A stretch of 44,242 bases of DNA, from the NCBI GenBank assembly GCA_002427465.1, contig DIRC01000057.1, forward strand, positions 10,063 through 54,304, in the 5' to 3' direction. The notes beneath the pieces were generated by a model. The model saw only the letters and a program-made list of their open reading frames with translations, was not told where the DNA came from and ran no database searches. A program made the translations under genes and the position numbers. This DNA comes from Clostridiales bacterium UBA5446. Lineage in GTDB: Bacteria > Bacillota > Clostridia > Oscillospirales > Oscillospiraceae. Numbering within the stretch: the first letter of the stretch is position 1; each line of letters opens with the position of its first letter. Positions 33,790-41,078 of the stretch are shown here, piece by piece.

Positions 33790-34677
33790 CTATCCCTTGA
33801 CGGAACCGGAGTTTGCGATACCCTCAACCAGGTATTCCTCGCCGTGGAGGAACAGCAGCAGCGTCGGTATCATATAGATGGTGGCGATGGCGAAGGCCAG
33901 TCCGACCTCGCCGGAATTTATGGTCGACAGATACACGGACAGCGGCTGCTTTGTGGCGTCAGGCAGGAGGATCAGCGGCTGCTCGACCATGTTCCAATAA
34001 TCGATGAATACGAGGATCGCGATGGAATAAAGCGCGCTGCGGCACTGGGGCAGGCAAACCCGCGTGAAGATCTGCCACTCGCCAGCCCCGTCCAGCTTGG
34101 CCGCTTCAATGAGGGCGGCCGGGATTCGGCGCATAAATTTCGTCAGCAGGAATACCGAGAACGGCGCGAACATCCCGGGCAGAATAATCGCCCAGCGGGA
34201 GTTCAGGATGCCAAGCCAGTCCGACACCAGATAGTTGGGAACGAGCGTCACCTGGTAGGGCATCAGCATTAAAATAACATAAAAGAAAAAGATAAACGCC
34301 CTGATTTTTCCCCGCCATCGGGAAAATCCGTAGGCCGCTATGGCGGCAATGGCTACCTGAAGCAGTACAATCGGGATGACAAGGATGACGGAATTCCAGA
34401 ATTTATAAAGATAATCCGGACTCTTCAGCAATACGGTTATGTACTGGGAGAAGGTGACCTTGTCCGGAATGAATTTCAAGTTGACCCGCTCGGACATATA
34501 GGTGCCCCCCGATCCCGAGGTGCCCGAGGAAAAAACCACGCCGTAGTTGGCGGAAAGCTCGGACTGGGACATGAAGGAGTTGGAGATGGTCAGAACGGTG
34601 GGCACAAGAAACAGCAGGGCGAAGGCCGCGCAGAGCAAAAACATGACCGTGCGGCCGAAAAGGCGCTTTTTTTTCAT
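33790..34677 (-). CDS. Sugar-type ABC transporter permease, MalG/CUT1 type
   Basis: Permease of 295 residues with six predicted helices. A larger extracytoplasmic loop (about 37-80, with a Ser/Gly-rich TSGSGGTYMSERV stretch) precedes the core. The EAA coupling motif is EAAKLDGAGEWQIFTRVCLPQCRSAL (about 190-215), the MalG-type signature. The start ATG overlaps the stop of the upstream permease gene as ATGA. Its expected ATPase partner is not in the cluster; CUT1 importers often use a shared MsmK-like ATPase encoded elsewhere. Confidence 0.92.
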   Translation of the reverse strand: MKKKRLFGRTVMFLLCAAFALLFLVPTVLTISNSFMSQSELSANYGVVFSSGTSGSGGTYMSERVNLKFIPDKVTFSQYITVLLKSPDYLYKFWNSVILVIPIVLLQVAIAAIAAYGFSRWRGKIRAFIFFFYVILMLMPYQVTLVPNYLVSDWLGILNSRWAIILPGMFAPFSVFLLTKFMRRIPAALIEAAKLDGAGEWQIFTRVCLPQCRSALYSIAILVFIDYWNMVEQPLILLPDATKQPLSVYLSTINSGEVGLAFAIATIYMIPTLLLFLHGEEYLVEGIANSGSVKG

Positions 34678-35570
34678 CCCTCAACATCCTTTCCGAACCA
34701 ATCCTCGACCTTGAAAAGGATCGCGATGATGACGACCATGACGATGGCCATCAGAACCGCGGCGGCGGACAGCTTTTGGTAATCGAGGGATTTAAACGTA
34801 TTGTTCATGAAGTGCTGAAGCATATACAGCGTCTCATACGGATAGTCGCCGGTCAGCAGGTAGACCTCCCGGAACACCTTGAAGGAGTTGATCAGGGACA
34901 GGATCGTGACGAACAGCACCGTCGGTGAAAGATAGCGCAGCTTTATGGCGAAGAATTTATAGAGCTCGGAAGCGCCTTCCACGTCGGCCACCTCCAGAAG
35001 CTCCCGGGGGATATTGGCCAGAGCCGCCATGAAAAGGATCATATTGTACCCGAGGTTTTTCCATAAAAACAGCGTAATGACCACAAGCTGGCTGTATTCG
35101 GATTTCATCCAGTCGATCTTGTCCATCCCGAAAGTGAGCAGAAAGCCGTTCAGCGCCCCGTTGTAATGGAAAACCACCTGCCAGATCAGGACGATGGACG
35201 CTACGGGGACCATCATGGGGCTGAGGAAGAAGGTGCGGAACTGGCTTTTCAGCGGAATCCGGCTTTCCAGCATCAGGGCAAGGCCCATGGAAAGCACCAC
35301 GGCCAGCGGCACGGCCACAGCCGAAAAGCTCAGGGTGTTCTTTGCCGCCGTGATAAAGGCGGAATTCTTAAGAAGGGCTAAAAAATTGTCCAGAAAGACA
35401 AATTCCGGGTCCAGGGGGCTTCTGACTATGGAGTAGTATACGACCACGCCGAAGGGAATGATAAAAAACACCAGAACGCCGAGAACGCTGGGGCCTATGT
35501 AGGCGACGCTGCGGAGAAAATCCTTCAGCCTCTCGTTGGAGCCGCTCCGCTTTCTCGTTATTTTATCCAT
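34674..35570 (-). CDS. Sugar-type ABC transporter permease, MalF/CUT1 type
   Basis: Permease of 298 residues with six predicted helices (first: AYIGPSVLGVLVFFIIPFGVVVYYSI). The coupling motif is EVADVEGASELYKFFAIKLRYLSP (about 197-220). It forms the membrane heterodimer with the MalG-type partner, which overlaps its end by four bases. RBS GGAGG is seven bases before the ATG. A hairpin separates it from the upstream binding-protein gene. Confidence 0.92.
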   Translation of the reverse strand: MDKITRKRSGSNERLKDFLRSVAYIGPSVLGVLVFFIIPFGVVVYYSIVRSPLDPEFVFLDNFLALLKNSAFITAAKNTLSFSAVAVPLAVVLSMGLALMLESRIPLKSQFRTFFLSPMMVPVASIVLIWQVVFHYNGALNGFLLTFGMDKIDWMKSEYSQLVVITLFLWKNLGYNMILFMAALANIPRELLEVADVEGASELYKFFAIKLRYLSPTVLFVTILSLINSFKVFREVYLLTGDYPYETLYMLQHFMNNTFKSLDYQKLSAAAVLMAIVMVVIIAILFKVEDWFGKDVEG

Positions 35571-35608
35571 CTTTCGCCTCCAGCACGGTACGGTAGTTTT
35601 TTGAAGTC

Positions 35609-35652
35609 ACGGCGGAACGCACACGGGACGGACCTGATGCGCGTTCCGCCGT
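35609..35652 (-). promoter_or_regulatory. Hairpin between binding-protein and permease genes
   Basis: 12-bp perfect stem (35609-35620 and 35641-35652) with a 20-base loop, lying 43 bases past the binding-protein stop. It has no strong T-run. Such intercistronic hairpins often lower expression of permeases relative to the binding protein by partial termination or 3'-end protection. Confidence 0.55.
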
Positions 35653-35695
35653 AATTTTGTGGGGGTTGAGGAATTCAAGCCTCAAACCGGGTTAC

Positions 35696-38116
35696 TTATC
35701 TCTGTTCGTTGACATAGAGGGATACGCGGCTCTGGATCATTGCCGCCGTGTCCTCCGGGGATTTCTGCCCGGAAAAGAAGGCCTTGGCCTCCTCGTTTAT
35801 GATGTCCATGATGGCCGTGTCGTAGCTGAATACCCGGGTGGTACCGTTAATGAGGGCCATAATCTCGTCGGCTTCCTCCTGGGTGAGGGTCTTAATCTCA
35901 ATTTCCAGGGAACCCCATCCCCAGCCTCCCCTGGATTGCTCAACCTGCTCGCCGGTTACGGGGTCGGTATAGTACTCAGGCGTCATGGCCTCGGTCAGCT
36001 TCTTGTCAAACGCTTTCTGGTTGGTGGGGTAGTTCCAGATGTTGTACGTCTGATAGTCTTCGGTCAGCAGGGTACGCATGAATTCCCAGGCGCCGTCCTT
36101 ATTCTTGCACTTTGAGGACATGGCCAGGCCGCTGTCTAGCTGGAAGGCGGTGCCGTCGCGGTTTTCAGTGGGGAAGCCGATGAAGGTGACGTCGCCCCCG
36201 AACATGGCCTTGTACATCTGATAATTCTCAAAATCGCTGAGGTAGAGCATGGAGAGCATCTGTTTGCCCGACGCGATCCGGCTGGGCTCATCCTCGTAGT
36301 CTCCGGCTTCCCAATCTATGCTTTCCCAGTCGAAGGTTTCGGGGAACAGGTCGGTGAAGGCCAGAAGCTTGATGAATTCAGGGCTGTCAAAGGTGCATTT
36401 TCCGGTGGACCAGTCGACGAAAGTGTCAAGACCAAGGGAGCAGCACTGATAGAGGATATCACTCTTCACGGTGCCCATGCCGAAGACCTCGGCGCCTTCC
36501 GGCATGGTTTCGAGGGCCGCGTAAAGGTCATCCAGGGTCCAGCCCGGTTCGTCGCCTACCACCGAGGAGGCGCCGACCACGGAATATACCGCAAAGCTGG
36601 GGCTTATCTGATAGAGCTTTCCGTCCTGGGAGAGGGCGTTAAACACAGGGGCAACAAGGCTGTCGCGTCCGCCGAGGTCGGTATCGCCGTCTATATACGT
36701 CCAGAGGTCCTCCAGAAGGCCCTTGGCGGCGTACTGCCGGATCGGGAGGCTGTTGGTGTCCATAATATCGGGTACCTGACCCGCAATAATCTCTGTGGAC
36801 AGCTTTGTGAGGCCGGCCGAATAGTCTTCGTTGGTATTATACTCCGAATAGTCCTTGACCTCAATGCGATAGTTTTCATTTGCTTTGTTAAATTTGATAA
36901 TCTGGCTGCGGAGGTTCCAGTCCAGATACATGCAGGCGTATGTCAGGGTCGTCTTTTGGCTGGAGGCGGAATAGGGAGTTTTGGTCAGTGTGACGATTTC
37001 ATTTTCGTGACTGTCCTCTGTGTAGGTGGAGGAGAAGCAAAGAATCCGCCCATCGGGAAGGGGGGTGATAGAGCTGATATTATTGCTGTCCACGTCGGAA
37101 TTAATCCAGGTAAAAAGCTTTTCGTTGGTTTCGGTTTTCAGGCTGTATCCGAAAAAGCTGGTGCCGGTGTCGTAATAGAAGTCGTAGTCTCCCGCGCCGG
37201 GATAAAGGTTCCAGGCGTTGTAAGGGGCGACGGCGCTCTTTCCGAAGCCCTTGGAGGCCACGTCTATGGGTTTTACAAGGTAGCCGGAGGAAGTCTCGTC
37301 ATAGGCCATGACGGCCACGCTGCCGTCCGCCAGGGTTACCATGCCGTTAATCCAGCCGCCGTCGGACCCGATCTCAAAGAGCGGCGTGCCGGCGCCGTCG
37401 AGAACGGAAACGTTCCCTTCGCCGTCTGCGATATAGAGATTGCCCTGGCTGTCCACGGAGAAGTTCCTCATATAATAGTATTCGCTGTCCTTCTGCAGGA
37501 AGCTGAGGTCGATGGAGGTCAGCTCCGCGCCGGTCAGATCCAGCTTGCGGATGAAGTACTGCTCCTTGCTGTCGCCATAATAATCCCATTTATTCTGGGT
37601 GGTTTCGTCAAAACCGTCCGGCAGGTCGAAGGAGTAGGTGTAGAGGTTCTCATAGATCCAGATATTGCCGGCCGCGTCCACCGTCATGCTGTTGACGTTG
37701 GCGTTGCCCTCCATGCCTTCGGGAACTTTGGGCTGGGCATAGGCCGTCAGCTCCTGCATGTCCGTGCCGTCCTCTTTTATCGAGATCAGGGCGGTCCGGT
37801 ATGTATCATATTCATATGTCTCCATGATGGGATTGCCGTCGCTGCCGGTTTCCCCCGTGGGATAGGATTCCGTTTGCGTGCCGTCCTTGATATTGGCGAC
37901 CATGTACAGCCGCCCATCGTACCAGCTGCAGCTTTGGATATAGTCTATGCCGGACTCCGAGCCCACCGACGCATAATTGGCCACATAGACGTATTCGGGC
38001 GTCTCCACGCCGCCGTTGCCGGACGGACCGTTGGTCTTCCCGCCGCAGGCGCTCAGGCTCCCAAGAGCCAGAATGAGCGACAGTACGGCTGCCGCCGCCC
38101 TTTTGAAATTTTTCAT
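35696..38116 (-). CDS. Lipoprotein: N-terminal propeller-like domain fused to a solute-binding domain
   Basis: Secreted lipoprotein of 806 residues, about twice a normal CUT1 binding protein. The signal peptide ends in LSAC with Cys24. Residues about 40-405 form repeated beta-rich units with WD/NHL-like turns (VDAAGNIWIYE, VDSQGNLYIADGEGNVSVLD, LADGSVAVMAY, LPDGRILCFSS), as in beta-propellers. From about 410 a family 1 solute-binding fold follows (LTYACMYLDWNLRSQIIKFNKAN...YRIEVKDY...TKLSTEIIAGQVPDIMD), running to the C-terminus. It is the first gene of an operon with two sugar-type permeases, an adaptor and a MacB-core protein. The ligand is unknown; the propeller may add a second recognition site. 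Confidence 0.85.
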   Translation of the reverse strand: MKNFKRAAAAVLSLILALGSLSACGGKTNGPSGNGGVETPEYVYVANYASVGSESGIDYIQSCSWYDGRLYMVANIKDGTQTESYPTGETGSDGNPIMETYEYDTYRTALISIKEDGTDMQELTAYAQPKVPEGMEGNANVNSMTVDAAGNIWIYENLYTYSFDLPDGFDETTQNKWDYYGDSKEQYFIRKLDLTGAELTSIDLSFLQKDSEYYYMRNFSVDSQGNLYIADGEGNVSVLDGAGTPLFEIGSDGGWINGMVTLADGSVAVMAYDETSSGYLVKPIDVASKGFGKSAVAPYNAWNLYPGAGDYDFYYDTGTSFFGYSLKTETNEKLFTWINSDVDSNNISSITPLPDGRILCFSSTYTEDSHENEIVTLTKTPYSASSQKTTLTYACMYLDWNLRSQIIKFNKANENYRIEVKDYSEYNTNEDYSAGLTKLSTEIIAGQVPDIMDTNSLPIRQYAAKGLLEDLWTYIDGDTDLGGRDSLVAPVFNALSQDGKLYQISPSFAVYSVVGASSVVGDEPGWTLDDLYAALETMPEGAEVFGMGTVKSDILYQCCSLGLDTFVDWSTGKCTFDSPEFIKLLAFTDLFPETFDWESIDWEAGDYEDEPSRIASGKQMLSMLYLSDFENYQMYKAMFGGDVTFIGFPTENRDGTAFQLDSGLAMSSKCKNKDGAWEFMRTLLTEDYQTYNIWNYPTNQKAFDKKLTEAMTPEYYTDPVTGEQVEQSRGGWGWGSLEIEIKTLTQEEADEIMALINGTTRVFSYDTAIMDIINEEAKAFFSGQKSPEDTAAMIQSRVSLYVNEQR

Positions 38117-38172
38117 TTTATTGTCCCTCCCAGATTGTTGGCTTCATCTGTACCAAGCGAATTAATACAGAC

Positions 38173-38201
38173 AAGATATCATTGCTCAGTAAAAAAGTCA
38201 A
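38173..38201 (-). promoter_or_regulatory. Promoter of the propeller-SBP operon
   Basis: Minus strand: TTGACT (38201-38196), 17 bases, TATCTT (38178-38173) preceded by TG-A (extended -10), 57 bases before the lipoprotein start. Confidence 0.55.
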
Positions 38202-38316
38202 TGAAATTTGCGCACGGCCATTTCAATGTAAGATATGACGGCGGCCGGGCCCATATGTTTCGCTCCCCGGGACAATAGTGCATCGGAAGATATGCTTAAT
38301 TAAGGAATGCGTTCTC

Positions 38317-38344
38317 TTGACATCTTTAAAAGAAGCAATATAAT
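38317..38344 (+). promoter_or_regulatory. Consensus promoter of the rubredoxin-flavodiiron operon
   Basis: TTGACA (38317-38322), 16 bases, TATAAT (38339-38344): both hexamers match the sigma-A consensus perfectly, 52 bases before the rubredoxin start. Confidence 0.85.
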
Positions 38345-38352
38345 GAGAATGG

Positions 38353-38373
38353 ATTGAATTATCCCGATTCAAT
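38353..38373. promoter_or_regulatory. Dyad at the transcription start of the rubredoxin operon, possible operator
   Basis: Arms ATTGAAT (38353-38359) and ATTCAAT (38367-38373) around seven bases, starting nine bases after the -10. A repressor bound here would block this very strong promoter. No named redox operator is matched with confidence. Confidence 0.45.
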
Positions 38374-38395
38374 TGATGAAAGGAGACAAAAAAAC

Positions 38396-38554
38396 ATGGC
38401 AAAATATGTTTGCAATATCTGCGGCTACGAATATGACGAAAGCGCGGGCTATCCCGACGGCGGAATCGCGGCCGGAACGAAATGGGAGGACCTCCCCGAG
38501 GATTTTGTCTGCCCCCTGTGCGGGGCCGGCAAGGACGAGTTTTCCAAAGCCTGA
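38396..38554 (+). CDS. Rubredoxin
   Basis: Small electron carrier of 52 residues with one Fe(Cys)4 centre: YVCNICGYEYDE (Cys6 and Cys9) and FVCPLCGAGKDEF (Cys39 and Cys42). The central GTKWEDLPEDF is typical. It passes electrons to the flavodiiron protein whose gene starts three bases after its stop. The start ATG 38396 has AAAGGAG at an ideal distance; an earlier in-frame ATG at 38354 lies within the leader and dyad. Confidence 0.97.
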   Translation: MAKYVCNICGYEYDESAGYPDGGIAAGTKWEDLPEDFVCPLCGAGKDEFSKA

Positions 38555-38557
38555 ACC

Positions 38558-39760
38558 ATGGAAACTACCAGGAAGATTTTCCCCGAGCTGTTTTTTGTCG
38601 GCGGAAACGACCGGCGCCTGGCGCTGTTTGAGAGCAATTTCCCCATTCCCCGGGGTGTGTCCTATAATTCCTATCTGCTGATGGACGAAAAGACCGTCCT
38701 TTTGGATACGGCGGACGCCGCGCTGGGGGCCCGGTATTTCGATAATGTGGAACAGGTTCTCAACGGCAGGCCGCTGGACTATCTTGTGATCCACCATATG
38801 GAGCCAGATCACGCGGCGCTGATTTCGGAGCTTCTTCGCCGCCATCCGGGTGTGAAGATCATCGGAAACAAGAAGACATTTACCCTGCTGGAGCAGTTCT
38901 ACGGCCTGGCGCCGGACGGGTCGGCAATTGTGGTGGGCGAAGGGGATACCATCTCATTTGGAAAGCATTCGCTGACTTTCTATATGGCTCCGATGGTTCA
39001 CTGGCCCGAGGCCATGGTCAGCTACGACCCGGTTTCGAAGGCCCTGTTCTCGGCGGACGCCTTTGGCACCTTCGGCGCGCTGGACGGCGCGGTCTTTGCA
39101 GACGAGGTGGGCTTCGATGCCCACTGGCTGGAGGACGCGAGGCGCTATTACACAAATATCTGCGGAAAATACGGCGCCCAGGTACAAGCCCTTCTGAAAA
39201 AAGCGGCCGCATTGGACATTGCGCTGATTTGCCCGCTCCACGGTCCGGTTTGGCGCCGGAAATTGGACTATTTCATCGGCCTTTACGACAAATGGAGTAC
39301 CTATACCCCCGAGGACAGGGAGGTGGCGGTGTTCTATGGTTCCATGTACAACAATACGCTCAACGCCGTGGAGGTTCTTTGCGCCATGCTGGTGGAAAAG
39401 GGCGTCCGTGTCAAGGCGTACGACGTGGCGTCCGTGCACGTATCGGAGCTGGTGAGCGAGGCTTTCCGCGTCAGCCACCTGGTTCTGGCCGCGCCTACCT
39501 ATAATAACGGGCTTTACCCGCAGATGGCCTCTCTGCTCCACGACATGAAGGCGCTGAACATCCAAAAGCGCACCGTGGCCGTGATCGAAAACGGCAGTTG
39601 GGCGCCTCAGGCAGGGAAGCTGATGACCGAGGCCCTGGCCGGGATGAAGGAAATGACCGTTTTGCCGGAGCGCGTCACCATTAAATCCGCTCTGAAAAGC
39701 GCGCAGCGCGCCGAGCTTCAGGCGATGGCGGATGCGATAGCCGCGTCAATTCAAAGCTAA
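38558..39760 (+). CDS. Flavodiiron protein (A-type flavoprotein)
   Basis: Reduces O2 to water and/or NO to N2O in anaerobes, protecting oxygen-sensitive metabolism. Of 400 residues, the N-terminal metallo-beta-lactamase-like domain holds the diiron site, with all ligands present: His80, Glu82 and Asp84 in HHMEPDH, His148 in VHWPE, Asp167 in SADAFG and His228 in CPLHGP. The C-terminal flavodoxin domain (about 255-395) starts with VAVFYGSMYNNT, the FMN phosphate loop. There is no fused rubredoxin or NADH domain; rubredoxin is supplied by the preceding gene. O2 versus NO preference cannot be read from sequence. Confidence 0.96.
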   Translation: METTRKIFPELFFVGGNDRRLALFESNFPIPRGVSYNSYLLMDEKTVLLDTADAALGARYFDNVEQVLNGRPLDYLVIHHMEPDHAALISELLRRHPGVKIIGNKKTFTLLEQFYGLAPDGSAIVVGEGDTISFGKHSLTFYMAPMVHWPEAMVSYDPVSKALFSADAFGTFGALDGAVFADEVGFDAHWLEDARRYYTNICGKYGAQVQALLKKAAALDIALICPLHGPVWRRKLDYFIGLYDKWSTYTPEDREVAVFYGSMYNNTLNAVEVLCAMLVEKGVRVKAYDVASVHVSELVSEAFRVSHLVLAAPTYNNGLYPQMASLLHDMKALNIQKRTVAVIENGSWAPQAGKLMTEALAGMKEMTVLPERVTIKSALKSAQRAELQAMADAIAASIQS

Positions 39761-39772
39761 TACCCGCATTTT

Positions 39773-39802
39773 TCCGGGGAAGGCATTGGGGCCTTCCCCG
39801 GA
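39773..39802 (+). terminator. Terminator of the rubredoxin operon
   Basis: 12-bp GC-rich perfect stem (39773-39784 and 39791-39802, six-base loop) followed by TTTGCCATATTTT, 12 bases after the flavodiiron stop. The T-run is short. Confidence 0.7.
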
Positions 39803-39895
39803 TTTGCCATATTTTGAGTAAGCTGGGCTTTTGCAGGAACATTACCGTATCGCCCCACGTCACACCAGTAATAAATCACGGACGGAGGTAAAAAA

Positions 39896-40885
39896 ATGAA
39901 AAAGCAAATTCTTGCCCTGTTTGCCTCCCTGATCCTCGTTTTCTGCCTTGCCGGCTGCGGCGCGGCGTCCGCCCCGAAAACCCAGGCCAATGTTTCATAC
40001 GGCGGCGGGGCCGCCGAAGAACAGGCGGAAAACCGCGGGCAGGCTGCCGATGAAGCCGGAGGCATCCATGATGGGGAGACGGAAATTCCCAGCGCCGCCG
40101 GAGAGAGCGGCGCGCCGGTGGCCGACAAGATCATTTATTCCGCCTATGCGGAGATTGAGACCCGGGATTTCGACGCTTCTGTGGCGGGGGTATACTCCCT
40201 TATCACACGCTACGGCGGATTTCTGGAGACCTCATCCGTTACGGGGAACGATTACTATGCATCCCGTTCCTCCCGCTCCGCCAGTTTTGTGATCCGGATC
40301 CCGTCGCAGCACTTCGAGGCGCTGACGGGCAGCCTCACGGAGCTGGGCAACGTACCCTACAGCAGCACCAGCGCCCAGAATATCACCGCCCGGTACAACG
40401 ACACCCAATCCCGCCTGGACGCGTACGAGATCGAGTACGACCGGCTGCTTTCGATGCTGGAGCAGGCGAAAACCGTTGAGGAGATGCTGGCCATTGAACA
40501 GCGCCTTTCCGATGTGCGGTACAGCATCCAGAGCCTGTCCGACACCATCTCCGGCTGGGACAGCCTGATAAGCTACAGCACCGTTGAGCTGCGGCTTGAT
40601 GAGGTTGTGGAATACACCGAGGAGCCGCTGGAAACCGGAAACTACTGGGAAGAAGTGGGGGCGGCCTTTTCGGCTACCTTGAAGGGGCTCGGCCGGTTTT
40701 TTAAAAACCTTCTGAAGGCCGTGATCGCCGTTTCGCCCATCCTGGTTGTTCTTGCGGCGGCCGCCGCCGTGGTGCTCCTTGCCCTTCGCCCCTTCCGCCG
40801 CGGCCGGAAAGGCAAACCGGAGCCCGGCCAAAAGGTAAAGCCGGAAGCCGATCAGGAAGATAAAAGTGAAAAGCCGGCTCCTTGA
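39896..40885 (+). CDS. DUF4349-domain lipoprotein
   Basis: The 329-residue protein carries a lipoprotein signal (LAGC, Cys21), a low-complexity Ala/Glu/Gly linker (22-75) and the DUF4349 domain (about 76-245). Features of that domain are KIIYSAYAEIETRDF, GGFLETSS, FVIRIPSQHFEALTGSL and a coiled-coil (about 160-205, ARYNDTQSRLDAYEIEYDRLLSMLEQAKTVEEMLAIEQRL) before YSTVELRL. One helix (about 278-300) anchors the C-terminus, followed by a basic tail. The family is widespread in Firmicutes without a firm function. GGAGG lies seven bases before the ATG. The promoter of the downstream riboswitch overlaps its stop codon. Confidence 0.9.
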   Translation: MKKQILALFASLILVFCLAGCGAASAPKTQANVSYGGGAAEEQAENRGQAADEAGGIHDGETEIPSAAGESGAPVADKIIYSAYAEIETRDFDASVAGVYSLITRYGGFLETSSVTGNDYYASRSSRSASFVIRIPSQHFEALTGSLTELGNVPYSSTSAQNITARYNDTQSRLDAYEIEYDRLLSMLEQAKTVEEMLAIEQRLSDVRYSIQSLSDTISGWDSLISYSTVELRLDEVVEYTEEPLETGNYWEEVGAAFSATLKGLGRFFKNLLKAVIAVSPILVVLAAAAAVVLLALRPFRRGRKGKPEPGQKVKPEADQEDKSEKPAP

Positions 40886-40910
40886 CAATTCCTTCCGCCG
40901 ATGATAGAAT
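40882..40910 (+). promoter_or_regulatory. Promoter of the riboswitch-P-type ATPase unit
   Basis: TTGACA (40882-40887), 17 bases, TAGAAT (40905-40910). A perfect -35 and five-of-six -10. The TGA stop of the preceding gene lies within the -35 hexamer. Transcription would start near 40917, just before the aptamer. Confidence 0.75.
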
Positions 40911-40916
40911 CTTTTT

Positions 40917-41003
40917 TACGGCCCATGGGGGAGTAGTCTGCCGTTTTTCAGCGGCGGCAAGTCAACAAACATGGCTTTTTGCCTGGCTTGCATTAAAAGA
41001 CCA
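40917..41003 (+). ncRNA. yybP-ykoY manganese riboswitch
   Basis: Matches the family's conserved parts in order: GGGGGAGTAG (40927-40936), a variable stem (CTGCCG...CGGCGG), GTCAACA, a GGC...GCC helix, then TGGCTTGCATTAAAAGACC near the 3' end. These resemble loop L1 and the L3 side that bind Mn(II). It lies directly upstream of a terminator and a P-type cation ATPase, the classic context of this element. Its 3' boundary touches the terminator's 5' arm, so an ON switch is likely: Mn bound, terminator not formed. Confidence 0.85.
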
Positions 41004-41041
41004 GACTCATGGATAGGCTAACCCTATCCATGAGTCTTTTT
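41003..41041 (+). terminator. Regulated terminator of the manganese riboswitch
   Basis: 15-bp perfect stem (41003-41017 and 41023-41037) and five T (41037-41041), between the aptamer and the ATPase start. CATGG in its 5' arm (41008-41012) can instead pair with CCATG (40923-40927) ahead of the aptamer. Confidence 0.85.
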
Positions 41042-41078
41042 ATGTTATAGCTGAATGATTGAAAGGACAGACAGAAAA

